Assembly (NCBI GenBank): GCA_000974665.1
Contig: BBSY01000002.1
Coordinates: forward strand, 1,488,001 to 1,552,000
Direction: 5' to 3'
DNA length: 64,000 nt
Source: an alpha proteobacterium U9-1i
Lineage (GTDB): Bacteria; Pseudomonadota; Alphaproteobacteria; Caulobacterales; Aquidulcibacteraceae
Below, one piece after another: positions 41,318 through 52,300 of the stretch. The notes beneath the pieces were generated by a model. The model was not told where the DNA came from. It did no database searches and saw only the letters and a list, made by a program, of their open reading frames with translations. Position numbers and translations under genes: made by a program. The stretch's first letter is position 1, and each line of letters begins with the position of its first letter.

Positions 41318-41976
41318 TGCGCGCGCTGCTGGTGGAGGACGATGCGGACATCGCCGCTGACGTAAAGCTCGCGCTTGAGAGCGCCGGCTATCTGGTTGAG
41401 CGCGCAGGCGATGGCGAGAGCGCGTGGTTCCTAGGCGATACCGAGGACTTCGATGTCGTCGTTCTCGACCTTGGGCTGCCAAGGCTCGACGGCCTTTCGG
41501 TCCTGAAGCGATGGCGCGACGCCGGGCGTGCGTTTCCGGTACTGATCCTCTCAGCGCGAGGTGCATGGACCGAGAAGGTAGACGGCATCGAGGCGGGTGC
41601 GGATGACTATCTCGGCAAACCGTTTGAGGTGGGTGAACTGGTTGCGCGCGTGAAAGCCTTGGTGCGCCGCGCGGGCGGGCACGCAAGCGCGGTGCTCACC
41701 ATAGGACGCTTGACGTTGGACACCCGCCGCATGGCCGTGGCGGTGGATGGCGCGCCGCAACGTGTATCGCCCCTCGAGTACCGGCTGCTGGACTACCTTG
41801 CGCACCAGGGCGGCCGGACGGTCTCCGCGGGAGAGTTGGCTGAGCATTTGCACGGCACGGACAACGCCGTTGAGGCAAACGCGATTGAAGCATTGGTGGC
41901 GCGGCTGCGCCGCAAAGTCGGCGCTGATATCATCGAAACGCGGCGCGGCTTTGGTTACGTCTTGAGCCAAGCATGA
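41317..41976 (+). CDS. OmpR-family response regulator
   Basis: A 219-residue response regulator. The receiver has acidic residues in LLVEDDADI, phospho-acceptor D51 in VVVLDLGLPRLDG, and KPFE with the conserved lysine; residues about 125-219 form the OmpR winged helix (SPLEYRLLDYLAHQGGRTVS, VEALVARLRRKVG-type helix, RGFGYVL). It is translationally coupled to both the PepSY gene and the kinase (ATGA overlap). Confidence 0.93.
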   Translation: MRALLVEDDADIAADVKLALESAGYLVERAGDGESAWFLGDTEDFDVVVLDLGLPRLDGLSVLKRWRDAGRAFPVLILSARGAWTEKVDGIEAGADDYLGKPFEVGELVARVKALVRRAGGHASAVLTIGRLTLDTRRMAVAVDGAPQRVSPLEYRLLDYLAHQGGRTVSAGELAEHLHGTDNAVEANAIEALVARLRRKVGADIIETRRGFGYVLSQA

Positions 41977-43295
41977 TCGCGCGCTCGTTGCGTTTGCGTT
42001 TGTTGGCGGGCGCCGCGGCGGCGATTTTCGCAGCGCTCACGGTCGCCTGGTTGGCGATGGGTTATTTGTTTGAGCGCCATATCGAGCGCAATTTGCAGGA
42101 TACCTTGATCCGCCACGGCCGCGATCTCGTCGCTGGCATGAGCCGCGATGCGGCAGGGGCGTTGCTGATCGATCCGCAACCCTCTGATCCACGCTTCGCG
42201 CTGCCGGCGAGCGGTCTGTATTGGCAGGCGGGTGAGGGCGCCGCGGCGATCCGCTCGCGCTCGCTGTGGGATGAAACGCTTGCGTCATCGGCGCCAGTGG
42301 CGACGCGAGACTGGAGCGCGCGCGACATCGCCGGTCCGTTCGAGTCGAAATTGCTTCTGGTGGCGCGTGACGTGCGGTTGGGCGAGGCGGATGCGCCGGT
42401 GCGCGTGATGGTGGGCGCAGATCACTCCGCGATCAGCGCGGCACGCACTGAGTTCTCGCGCGACCTGGCTATGTTCTTGCTGCTGTTGTGGGCCGTCCTC
42501 TCGGCGGCCGCGTGGGCGCAAGTGCGTCTGGGTTTGAAGCCGCTCGATGATGTTCGCGCCGCGCTTGACGCCATGCGACGTTCGCCATCGGAGCGGCTGG
42601 AGCAGAACGAGTACCCAACGGAGGCGGCGCCCCTAGCGTTGGCGATCAATGAACTGGCCGCGGCGCGTGAGCGAGACTTGGAACAGGCCCGCCGACGGGC
42701 CGGTGATTTGGCGCATTCCTTGAAAACGCCGTTGGCTGCGCTGGCGGCGCAAAGCCGGAGGGCGAGAGAGGCCGGCGCCATCGACGCCGCAGACGGCTTG
42801 GACCGCGCCATTGAAGCCGCGCGGGGCGCGGTGGAGCGGGAACTGGCGCGCGCGCGCGCCGCTGCGGCGGTGGTGGGGCCGCCGGCGGTCGCGCGAACGG
42901 TGGTCACGCGGCTGATTGCGGTGATTGAACGAACCGAGGGCGGCCAGCGCGTGGCGTTCGAAAACGCGGCGTCGCCGATGACGATGCCGGTGTCAGAGGC
43001 GCTGTTGATGGAGATCGCTGGTCCCTTGCTTGAAAACGCCGCGCGCTTTGCGCGCACACGCGTCCGGATCGGCGGTGACGCATCCACTCTGACGATCGAG
43101 GACGACGGTGAAGGCCTCGACGAGGCCGCGGCGAAGGCGGCGTTGGTGCGCGGCCGCCGGTTGGACGAAGGCGGTCCGGGGGATGGGCTTGGCCTCGCGA
43201 TTGCAAACGATTTGGTAACCACGTCGGGCGGGACGCTGGCGCTTGGCCGGTCCGATCTTGGTGGATTGCGCGTTGAGGCGCGCTGGCGCCCATAG
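41973..43295 (+). CDS. Sensor histidine kinase (PhoQ-like)
   Basis: A 440-residue inner-membrane kinase. Transmembrane segments are at about residues 9-31 and 165-185, with a periplasmic sensor of about 130 residues between them. The phospho-acceptor is H248 in LAHSLKTPLAAL, and the ATPase part has LLENAARFARTRV (N box), IEDDGEGLDE (G1) and GDGLGLAIANDLV (G2). It pairs with the preceding regulator. Confidence 0.92.
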   Translation: MIARSLRLRLLAGAAAAIFAALTVAWLAMGYLFERHIERNLQDTLIRHGRDLVAGMSRDAAGALLIDPQPSDPRFALPASGLYWQAGEGAAAIRSRSLWDETLASSAPVATRDWSARDIAGPFESKLLLVARDVRLGEADAPVRVMVGADHSAISAARTEFSRDLAMFLLLLWAVLSAAAWAQVRLGLKPLDDVRAALDAMRRSPSERLEQNEYPTEAAPLALAINELAAARERDLEQARRRAGDLAHSLKTPLAALAAQSRRAREAGAIDAADGLDRAIEAARGAVERELARARAAAAVVGPPAVARTVVTRLIAVIERTEGGQRVAFENAASPMTMPVSEALLMEIAGPLLENAARFARTRVRIGGDASTLTIEDDGEGLDEAAAKAALVRGRRLDEGGPGDGLGLAIANDLVTTSGGTLALGRSDLGGLRVEARWRP

Positions 43296-43326
43296 GCGCG
43301 CCGTTTATCTCGCGCTAACCATTAGT

Positions 43327-43346
43327 AGCCGGCTGCGGGGCCGGCT
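43327..43346 (+). other. GC-rich hairpin between the two two-component operons
   Basis: AGCCGGC (43327-43333) and GCCGGCT (43340-43346) form a 7-bp stem with a 6-base loop, 31 bp after the first kinase stop. There is no T run, so it may be only a weak or factor-dependent terminator. Confidence 0.4.
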
Positions 43347-43402
43347 TCGAGCGTGGCGCGTTTTACGCATGGCGTCTCCGATGGGCGGTCGGATCGGGCG
43401 TG

Positions 43403-44068
43403 ATGAAGCTCTTGGTGGTGGAAGACGACCCAAAAGCGGCCAGTTTCCTTAAGAAGGGGCTGGGCGAAGAGGGGTTTGTCGTGGACGTGTGCCACGACGG
43501 GCAGGACGGGCTGCATTCAGCCCTGTCCGGCCAATACACGCTCATGGTCCTCGACGTGATGCTGCCAATCATGGACGGCTGGAGCGTCCTTAAGGAAATG
43601 CGCGAGCAGGGGTGCAACATCCCCGTGCTCATGCTGACGGCGCAGGATTCCGTCGCTCACCGCATTCGTGGCCTTTCACACGGCGCGGACGATTATTTGG
43701 TTAAGCCGTTCGCTTTCGGAGAACTCGCGGCGCGGATTCGCGCTGTGTTGCGCCGCAATGGCGCGGCGCAGACCGCCACCTTGAAGATCGAAGACCTGAC
43801 GCTTGACCCGAAAAGCAGCCTGGTGGAGCGCGCCGGCGTGAAGCTCGAACTCACGGCGAAGGAGGCGCAGCTCCTTGAGTTGTTGCTGCGTCATCAAGGA
43901 GAGGTTCTGTCGCGGACATACATCGCCGAAGCCGTTTGGGAAATGACGTTCGATAGCGATAGCAACGTCATCGACGTGAACATCCGCCGTTTGCGCGCCA
44001 AGGTGGACGATCCGCACGAGCGCAAGCTGATCCATACTGTGCGGGGGCGCGGCTATGTCATCCGTTGA
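43403..44068 (+). CDS. OmpR-family response regulator (CusR/heavy-metal type)
   Basis: A 221-residue regulator. D51 in LMVLDVMLPIMDGW is the phospho-acceptor and VKPFAFGELAARIRAVLRR ends the receiver; the winged helix has LELTAKEAQLLELLLRHQGE and VIDVNIRRLRAKVDD. The segments DVMLPIMDGW and SDSNVIDVNIRRLR are typical of the CusR/CopR/IrlR branch that controls metal efflux. The ATG at 43403 directly follows an in-frame GTG at 43400. It overlaps the kinase gene by 14 bp. Confidence 0.93.
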   Translation: MKLLVVEDDPKAASFLKKGLGEEGFVVDVCHDGQDGLHSALSGQYTLMVLDVMLPIMDGWSVLKEMREQGCNIPVLMLTAQDSVAHRIRGLSHGADDYLVKPFAFGELAARIRAVLRRNGAAQTATLKIEDLTLDPKSSLVERAGVKLELTAKEAQLLELLLRHQGEVLSRTYIAEAVWEMTFDSDSNVIDVNIRRLRAKVDDPHERKLIHTVRGRGYVIR

Positions 44069-45497
44069 CGCGGCAATCGCACCAAGTCCTTCAAGCTCCG
44101 CACAGGTAAAGCACGAACCGGCGCGCCGCCGCCGCCTCGACCTGATCTACTTTGCGCTCGCGGGCTTTGACCTGCTGACCATCGGCTTCACGCTGATGCT
44201 GAGCAACTACATCATGGATCTCTACCAGCAATCAGTGACCCGCAGCGCCGTTTGGTCGGCGCGGATCGGCGAATTGGTAGAGCTTGCTCAATACGCCCAA
44301 ACCGCCAACGCGCCGGGCAATGATGTGTTCGACAGTCAGAATGTCACGGTGGAGCGTGCGCGCCGGGATGCCGGTTTGTTGCTCTACGGGCAGCAGCGCG
44401 ACGCCGTTTTGCAGGAGTTGGCGGCAAACGTGCCGGGTGAAGGCGCGGCCTTGATCGCCGATCAAATCCGCGCCGCCGACGCAAGCATGCATGAGATGAT
44501 GCGCGAAGCTGACAACATCTTCGCGGAGATCGATCGCGGCGACGATGAAGCGGCGGGCCGGCGCATGGCGACGATGGATCGCGTCTATGCCCGGCTCACC
44601 AACAGCTTGATGCAGGCGATCGTTCAAGTGCAGCAGGTTGAAGACGCAAACTTGCGACGGCAGGTCGCGCTTGCCAGCCAACTGCGCCAACTTGAGTTCC
44701 TGGTGATGGGGCTCATCTTTTTCATCGTCGTTGGCGTCGCGTTTTACGGCCGACGCATTGGACAGGTGATGCGCGCGACCGAGGATGCGCACAATGCGAT
44801 GCTGCTTGAGTTGGAGGCGGCCAACGAAGGACTGCAGCAATACGCAGACAACGTGGCCCACGAACTGCGAAATCCTGTCAACAAGATGCTTGTTGGCTCC
44901 GAGGTTGCGTTGTCGCGGTTGCGCTCGCCGGAGGAGTACCAGGAAGCACTGGTGTCCAACATCGAGGAGTGCCAGCGCCTTTCCAGCATTGTCGGCAGCT
45001 TGCTGTTCTTGGCGCGCGCGCGGCGTACAAAAGTTGACCTGGAGCGGCAAACCATTGACGTCCGCACTGAGCTCGAACTGATCCGCTCCTACTTTGAAGC
45101 GTCGGCGCAGGAAGCGGGCGTGCGGCTCTGGCTCAGCGCGCCGGCCGGCCTCGCCCTAGACACGGATCGGACGTTGTTTCAGCGCGCGATCAGCAACCTC
45201 GTATCAAACGCGATCTCGCACACCGGCGCGGGCGGGGAGATCCGTATGACCGCGGATGCAAGCGAAGGCGCCGTCAGCATCGAGGTGGCCGACACTGGCG
45301 AGGGGATATCTGAAGAAGCGCAAGCGCGCGTATTTGATCGCTTCTACCGTGTCGATGAGGTGCGCACCGCAACCAGTGGCCGGATGGGCCTCGGTTTGCC
45401 GATCGCCAAGAGCATCATGGACCTGCATGGCGGTTCAATCGCACTGGTCAGCCAGGTGGGACAGGGCACGAGCATCGTTTTGACTTTCCCCCGATAG
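44055..45497 (+). CDS. Sensor histidine kinase (CusS-like)
   Basis: A 480-residue kinase with transmembrane segments at about residues 31-52 and 214-231 and a periplasmic, mostly helical sensor of about 160 residues. Unlike HAMP-rich relatives the linker is short. H269 in NVAHELRNPVNKM is the phospho-acceptor; the ATPase has LVSNAISHTGAGG, VADTGEGIS, FDRFYRVDE and GLGLPIAKSIMDLHGG. It is the partner of the preceding CusR-like regulator. Confidence 0.93.
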   Translation: MSSVDAAIAPSPSSSAQVKHEPARRRRLDLIYFALAGFDLLTIGFTLMLSNYIMDLYQQSVTRSAVWSARIGELVELAQYAQTANAPGNDVFDSQNVTVERARRDAGLLLYGQQRDAVLQELAANVPGEGAALIADQIRAADASMHEMMREADNIFAEIDRGDDEAAGRRMATMDRVYARLTNSLMQAIVQVQQVEDANLRRQVALASQLRQLEFLVMGLIFFIVVGVAFYGRRIGQVMRATEDAHNAMLLELEAANEGLQQYADNVAHELRNPVNKMLVGSEVALSRLRSPEEYQEALVSNIEECQRLSSIVGSLLFLARARRTKVDLERQTIDVRTELELIRSYFEASAQEAGVRLWLSAPAGLALDTDRTLFQRAISNLVSNAISHTGAGGEIRMTADASEGAVSIEVADTGEGISEEAQARVFDRFYRVDEVRTATSGRMGLGLPIAKSIMDLHGGSIALVSQVGQGTSIVLTFPR

Positions 45498-45667
45498 GCG
45501 AAAAACGCTGATATCATTGCGAAAATGACAAGCTTCGTAAGGGCGGCGTCATGCTCTCGTAATGTCCCCTTGAGTACCGTTCGGATAGTGGCGCGGGCTT
45601 CCCGTCCGCGCTCATCCGGGGGGACGTCCTGGACGCCAGACCATCGGCGCCCCAGGCGGGGAGCAAA

Positions 45668-45928
45668 ATGTCGAAGCGGCATACCGCTGATGAGATCGCC
45701 AGCAAATTAGAACGGGCCCGTGCGCTTCGCGCTCAAGGCAAGCCTGTCAGTGTGCTGAGCAACGATCTCGGCGTAACGACCACGACCTACCGTCGCTGGC
45801 GGCGCTCATTCGAAGGTCTCGAAGGCCTCGAAATTCAGTTGGTACAGAAGCTCGAGCGCGAGAACGCGCAGCTCCGCAGACGCCTCGCCGATCTCGGTGC
45901 GCGTCGTGCTCTTTCAGTCTACCACTAG
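45668..45928 (+). CDS. Solo IS3-OrfA-like helix-turn-helix protein
   Basis: An 86-residue protein with the layout of an IS3-family OrfA: a helix-turn-helix (HTADEIASKLERARALRAQG, LSNDLGVTTTTYRRWRR) and a C-terminal leucine-zipper-like helix (LVQKLERENAQLRRRLADLG). GGGGAG lies before the ATG. No OrfB integrase frame and no terminal inverted repeats are seen around it, so it is either a transposon remnant or a domesticated DNA-binding protein. It sits between the two-component genes and the giant peroxidase gene. Confidence 0.7.
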   Translation: MSKRHTADEIASKLERARALRAQGKPVSVLSNDLGVTTTTYRRWRRSFEGLEGLEIQLVQKLERENAQLRRRLADLGARRALSVYH

Positions 45929-46372
45929 ACGCCAGCTCAAAGCGCGGATTGCTCCGTGGGCGGTGCGACCTGACCGCGCGCCGCGTGTCGCGCGCAGCGT
46001 GGCCATGCACGCGGTTGTTCTTTATTGCGCGCTGGTGTGGGCGAGCATTTTTTGGCTCGTTGGAACGCTCTAATCGCGATTGCGAGTTGTTCGCGAGCGA
46101 TCACTTTCTGCGTTCGAAAAATTCGCCGTCTGTGTCCGTCACGCGACGAACACGCCCACCACGCGATTAACACCCACGTCATCCTGTTTCAAATTCTCCG
46201 CTTTGGGGAAAAGAATTCAACAACGTCCAAATATTCCATGAGGGTAATCGTGCGGAGGCTCGACCGAAGAAGAGCGCTCCGCGGTTGCCGCGGGCGTGGG
46301 GTGAAATAGCCAGCATTCCTGAACCCGTGGCCAACGGCGGCGCGTACGCGCGCGCCGCTTTAGGGGGTTCTT
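45929..46372 (+). other. 444-bp gene-free leader of the giant peroxidase gene
   Basis: No credible coding frame is seen on either strand; the short frames here lack ribosome sites and family features. The stretch becomes AT-richer around 46030-46240 and probably holds the promoter of the 10.9-kb gene, but no convincing -35/-10 pair was identified. It ends with a strong stem-loop just before the ribosome site. Confidence 0.6.
46337..46358 (+). promoter_or_regulatory. Stem-loop next to the ribosome binding site of the giant gene
   Basis: GCGGCGCG (46337-46344) and CGCGCCGC (46351-46358) form a perfect 8-bp GC stem with a 6-base loop. The ribosome site AGGGGG follows 3 bases later (46362-46367) and ATG is at 46373. 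A stem this close could shield or expose the ribosome site. Confidence 0.5.
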
Positions 46373-49300
46373 ATGGTCAAGCTCATCCGCACGGATTTGG
46401 ATTTTATCCTGCAGCAGATTTTGTTCGCCGAAGCTCATGCCGGCGGCGCCGATTTGCGGAGCTTGTTTCCTAACCCCGAGGTGGCTTGGGGACTGCGGAC
46501 GATCGACGGATCGTTCAACAACCTTGTTCCAGGGCGCAGCGAATGGGGCGCGGCCGATAACGCATTTCCCCGCCTGCTGACCCCGCAATGGCGCGATGAT
46601 CAGGACGGTGACAGCTTTGACACCAACGGCCCGGCGCCGGGCGGCCTCGTGACCAACACAAACTACAATACCTCTGGCAATGTCGTTGACCTCGACCCTC
46701 GCCTGATTTCGAACCTCATCGTTGACCAGACCGCGAACAATCCCGCTGCCGTCGCCGCCAATGGTGGCGCGCCCGTCGTAATGAGCCCCGGTCTCGACGG
46801 CATCTTCGGCACCGCGGACGACCGCGAAGTCTTCTTCATTCCAAACGTGTCGCCGGATGAAGGCCTGTCCGCGTCGTTCAACTCCTGGATGACGTTCTTC
46901 GGTCAATTCTTCGATCACGGTCTGGATCTCGTCACCAAGGGCGGCAACGGCACCATCTTCATTCCGCTGCAAGCAGACGATCCGCTGATCGCTGGCGCCG
47001 ACGGCGCTTTCGGAACCGCCGACGACCTGCCTGCCGAGCAACGTTTCATGGTGGTCACGCGCGCCACACAAGTGATGACGCCCGGCGCCGACGGCATCCT
47101 CGGCACCGCCGACGATCAGCGTGACTCAGTCAACACCACGTCGCCGTTCGTCGACCAGAACCAAACCTATTCCTCGCATCCGTCACACCAGGTTTTCCTG
47201 CGCGCGTACGAATTGGACGCCAATGGCGATCCGCGAGCGACTGGCAAACTCATCGAAAACCGCGACCTCGGCGCTGACGGCATCTTCGGCACCGCCGACG
47301 ACGTTGAAATCGGCGGCATGGCCACGTGGGGCGTGTTGAAAGCGCAAGCGCGCGACATCCTCGGCATCACGCTTACCGATTCCGACATTTTTGACGTGCC
47401 GCTGCTCGCGACCGATCAGTACGGCAACTTCATTCGTGGTGCGAACGGCTTCCCGCAAGTCGTGTTCCCAGGGAACGTGCTCGTTGAAGGCAATCCGCTG
47501 GCGCCGATCAGCGTCGTCGGGTCGGTAAAAACCGGCCACGCCTTCTTGGACGACATCAACAATTTCGCGAATCCGATTGGCGACCACGACGGAAACCCGG
47601 CGACGCCGCGTCAATTGATGTTGGCCGATGACGACACCGTCGCTGGCGGACCCCCGCAAGCGGGCCGGTACGACGACGAATTGCTCGACGCGCACTATGT
47701 GGCCGGCGACGGGCGCGTGAACGAGAATATCGGCCTCACCGCCGTGCACGCGATCTTCCACGCTGAGCACAATCGTCTCGTCGAACACGTTAAGTCGCAA
47801 ATTCTCGCTGATGGCGACCTGGCGTTCTTGACGCAATGGCTGATGCCCGGCACCGCGCCGGCCGTGTTCCCGACAACGCCAGCTCAGCTCGCAGCGTTGC
47901 AATGGAACGGTGAACGCATCTTCCAAGCAGCGAAGTTCGGCACCGAGATGCAATACCAGCACCTCGTGTTCGAAGAATTCGCGCGTACGATCCAGCCGAA
48001 CGTCGATGCGTTCTTGGATTTCAACGACGAGATCAATCCGAGCATCCTGGCTGAGTTCGCTCACGTCGTTTATCGTTTCGGCCACTCGATGTTGACCGAA
48101 ACGGTCGATCGCCTCGACGAAAATTTCGCGAGCAGCGAGATGGGCCTCATCGAGGCCTTCCTCAATCCGCTTGCATATGCCGCGAGCGGCGCGACACCGG
48201 AAGAGGCGACTGCCGCGATCATCCGCGGCGTTCAACGCCAAGTCGGCAACGAAATCGACGAATTCGTCACCGAAGCGTTGCGCAACAATCTGCTCGGCCT
48301 GCCGCTCGACCTGCCGGCGATCAACATCGCCCGTGGCCGCGACACCGGGATTCCGTCTCTGAACGAAGCACGCCGGCAATTCTATAACGGCACCGGCGAC
48401 GGGCAGCTGAAGCCTTATACGAGCTGGGCGGACTTCGTCCTGCACATGAAGAACCCCGCGTCGCTGATCAACTTCATCGCCGCCTACGGCACGCACCAAA
48501 CCATTGTCGACGCTGTGTCGTTGGCAGACAAACGCGCAGCCGCGCTGTTGCTCGTGCTCGGCGGCGCTGGCGAGCCAGCCGATCGCTTGGACTTCTTGAA
48601 TTCTCAAGGCGCCTGGGCGAACGGCCCGAATGGCGTAACGACGACCGGTCTCGACGACGTCGATCTGTGGATCGGCGGCTTGGCCGAGGCGAAAATGCCG
48701 TTCGGCGGCATGCTTGGGTCGACCTTCAACTTCGTGTTCGAAACGCAGCTGGAAGCACTTCAAGACGGCGACCGGCTCTACTATCTGCACCGCCTGGTCG
48801 GGCTCAACTTCTTCGCCGAGCTCGAGAACAACTCGTTCGCCGATATCATCATGCGCAACACGAACATCCGGCACTTGCCGGCGCTCGTGTTCTCGACGCC
48901 TGGTCTGACGCTCGAGGTGGACGGCAATCAGTTCAACCCGAACGTCGTCAACAATCCGGGCGCCGACGGCATCCTCGGCGATGACCCGAACACAGTCGTG
49001 GACGAAAGCGCCGACGACATCGCCACGCCGACCGAAGATCCGCTCGGTGAAAGCGCGCTGTTGACGCCATTGGTGATCCGAGACAACCCTGACACAGTTG
49101 GCCCGGATACCAATTATCTTCGTTACACCGGCGACGAGCACGTGGTGCTGGGTGGGCGCAATCCGAGCACGCCAGGAAACCCGGACGGCAACGATATCCT
49201 CATTTCCAGCATCGGTGATGACACCGTCTATGGCGACGGCGGCAACGACCGTCTCGAAGGCGGGCACGGCAATGACGATATTCAAGGCGGTGCGGGCGAC

Positions 49301-52300
49301 GACATCATCACCGACATGGGTGGCGACGACGTTCTGAAGGGTGGCGACGGCAACGACGTCATCCAAGGCGGCGCGGGCCTCAATCTTATCATCGCCGGCC
49401 GCGGCAACGACTTCATCATCACGGGTGAAGATTCCAGCGAAGTGTTCGCCGGCGAAGGCAACGATTTCATCCTCGGCTCCAAGCTGAACATTCAGCAGAT
49501 GGGCGCGGAGGGCGACGACTGGATCGAACTGGGTACGCAAGACGGCGCGCCCGGCGACAACTTCGATCCGTTTGGCAACGACACGATCTGGGGCAACGAC
49601 GTTTTCCTGGGCGATCCGAGCTTCGACGAAGTGATCGGCGAGGGTGGTGACGACATCGCCGTCGGCAGCGGCGGGCCGGACAAGTTCAAGGGCATGTCCG
49701 GCTTCGACTGGGTGACGTTCAAGGACGACAAATTTGGCGTGAACGTCGAAATGACCGGTGACGCCTTCAATGAAGCGCCAGTGCCTGCATCAAGCGCTGC
49801 GGTCATGAACCGCTTCGCGATGATTGAAGGCCTGTCCGGCTCGCGTTTTGGCGACATCATTCGCGGCGACAACGCCGATGCGGCCGAGATCGCCACGGCT
49901 GGCGCCCAAGGCAGCCACATGCGCGATGTGTCGCTCATCAACGGCATGCAAGTGTTTCTCGACAGCATGCTCGGCACTGGGCAGACGCAATTCGGCTCGG
50001 GCAACATCTTGCTCGGCGGCGCCGGCGGCGATTGGCTTGAAGGCCGCGGCGGCGACGACCTCATCGACGGCGACGCGTGGCTCAACGTGCGCATCAGCGT
50101 GCGCGCGAATGTCGACGGCAGCGGCCCTGAGATTGCGACGTTCAATCGCATTCAGGACATGGTCTCGCTGATGGTGAACGGGACCTACAATCCCGGCCAG
50201 CTCATCATTGTGCGCGAACTGATTGACGACAATAGCGGCTTCGACACCGCCGTGTTCACGGGCACGCTGGCAGAGTACCAAATCACCGATCTCGGCAACG
50301 GCATTTTCCGCGTGACCGACACGGTGGTCGGCCGGGACGGCAGCGATACGCTGAAGAGCATCGAGCGCCTGCAGTTCGCCGATCAGCAGGTCGTGATTGT
50401 GCCAGGCCTCAACGCCCAACCGGTTGGTACGCCGACAATCACCGACACCAATGGCGGCCTCATGCAAGTGGGCGACGTCGTGCGCGCCTCGCTCGCCGGG
50501 GTCACCGATGCGGACGGCGTCGGCAACGCCGTGGCATTCTACTGGGAGGTCGAAACCATCGCCGGTTCCGGCGTGTTTGATCCGATCCTCGATGCGGAAG
50601 GCTTGTTGCCGCTCGCGTCGCCGACTCTCACGCTTACTGCTGACCTTGAAGGCCTCGTGATCCGTGTACGCGCGGTCTACAAAGACGGTCACGACGTCAT
50701 CGAAGCCGTTACTTCGGCCGCCACAGCGCCGATCGCGGCCGGTACGCCGGAAGCAGCGCCGGCGCCGTTCGACGGCCAAGTCACCACTGGTGACGACAGC
50801 GGCGTCCATTACATCCGCTCCGACCTGCAATTCATCCTTGAGCAAATCAAGATCGCGGAGGCGCACGCTTCGGGCGCCGACCTGCGTGATTTGCTGCCGA
50901 ACATCCGCGTACCACTTGGCCTGCGGACGGTTGATGGATCGGGCAACCACTTGACGCCCGGCAATGGCGCCTTCGGCGTCGCCGACAATCCGTTCCCGCG
51001 CTTGCTCGATCCGCAATGGAACAACGAGCAAGACGGCGACACATTTGATGCAAACGGCCCGGCGCCTGGCGGCTTGGTGACCAACACCAACTACAACAGC
51101 AATGGGAACGTCGCGGATGCAGATCCGCGCATCATCTCAAACCTGATTTCGGATCAGACGGCGAACAACCCGGCGGCTGTTGATGCAAACGGTGGAAATC
51201 CATTCGTCACCAGCCCGGGGCTCGACGGCATCTTCGGCACTGCGGATGATCGCGATGTGTTCTTCATCGCCAACCAGTCACCGGACGAAGGCCTGTCGGC
51301 GCCATTCAACTCCTGGATGACGTTCTTCGGCCAGTTCTTCGATCACGGCCTCGATCTCGTGACCAAGGGCGGTTCGGGTACGGTGTTCATTCCGTTGCAA
51401 GCGGATGACCCGCTGGTGGCGGGCGCCGATGGCGTGTTTGGCACCGCGGACGATCTGCCGGCCCAGCAGCGTTTCATGGTGGTGACGCGCGCTTCGCAAG
51501 TCATGACGCCTGGCGCGGATGGCATACTTGGCACCGCCGACGATCAACGCGATTCGATCAACACGACCTCGCCGTTCGTCGACCAAAACCAAACGTACTC
51601 CTCGCACGCGTCGCACCAGGTGTTCCTGCGCGCTTACGCGTTCGACGCCAATGGCGACCCACGTGCGACCGGTGAGCTGATCGAGAACCGCGATCTGGGC
51701 GCTGATGGCCGCTACGGCACTGCGGACGACGTGATGATTGGCGGCATGGCGACTTGGGCCGTGGTGAAAGCGCAAGCGCGCGACATCCTCGGCATCAACC
51801 TGACCGACCTCGATGTCTTTAACGTGCCGCTGCTGGCGACGGACCAATACGGCAACTTCATTCGTGGCGCGAACGGCTTCCCGCAGGTCGTCTTCCCTGG
51901 CAACGTTCTAGTGGAAGGCAATCCGCTCGCGCCGATCAGCCTTGTCGGTTCGATCAAGACAGGCCACGCGTTCCTCGACGACATCGCACACTTCGCCAAC
52001 CCGATTGGCGATCACGATGGCAATCCGGCCACGCCGAGCGCGCCGATGTTGGGTGACGACAACACTGTCATCGGCGGTCCGCCGCAGGTGGGTCGTTACG
52101 ACAACGAGCTGCTCGACGCGCACTACATTGCCGGCGACGGCCGCGTGAACGAGAACATCGGCCTCACGGCCGTGCACCACATCTTCCACAACGAGCACAA
52201 TCGTTTGGTGCAGCACACCAAGGATGTGGCGCTGGCAACCGGCGATCTGGCGTTCCTGACGGAATGGCTGATGCCCGGAACCGCGCCGGCCGTGTTCCCG

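Noticed and set aside
45498-46372. A complete insertion sequence around the OrfA-like gene
   Set aside because: No OrfB frame, no matching terminal inverted repeats and no target duplication could be found by eye.
47183-49540. 785-residue open frame on the minus strand inside the giant peroxidase gene
   Set aside because: It is antisense to a clearly recognisable peroxidase domain, has no family motifs, and long antisense frames are expected in GC-rich codon usage; the same shadow appears in the second copy (51908-53707).
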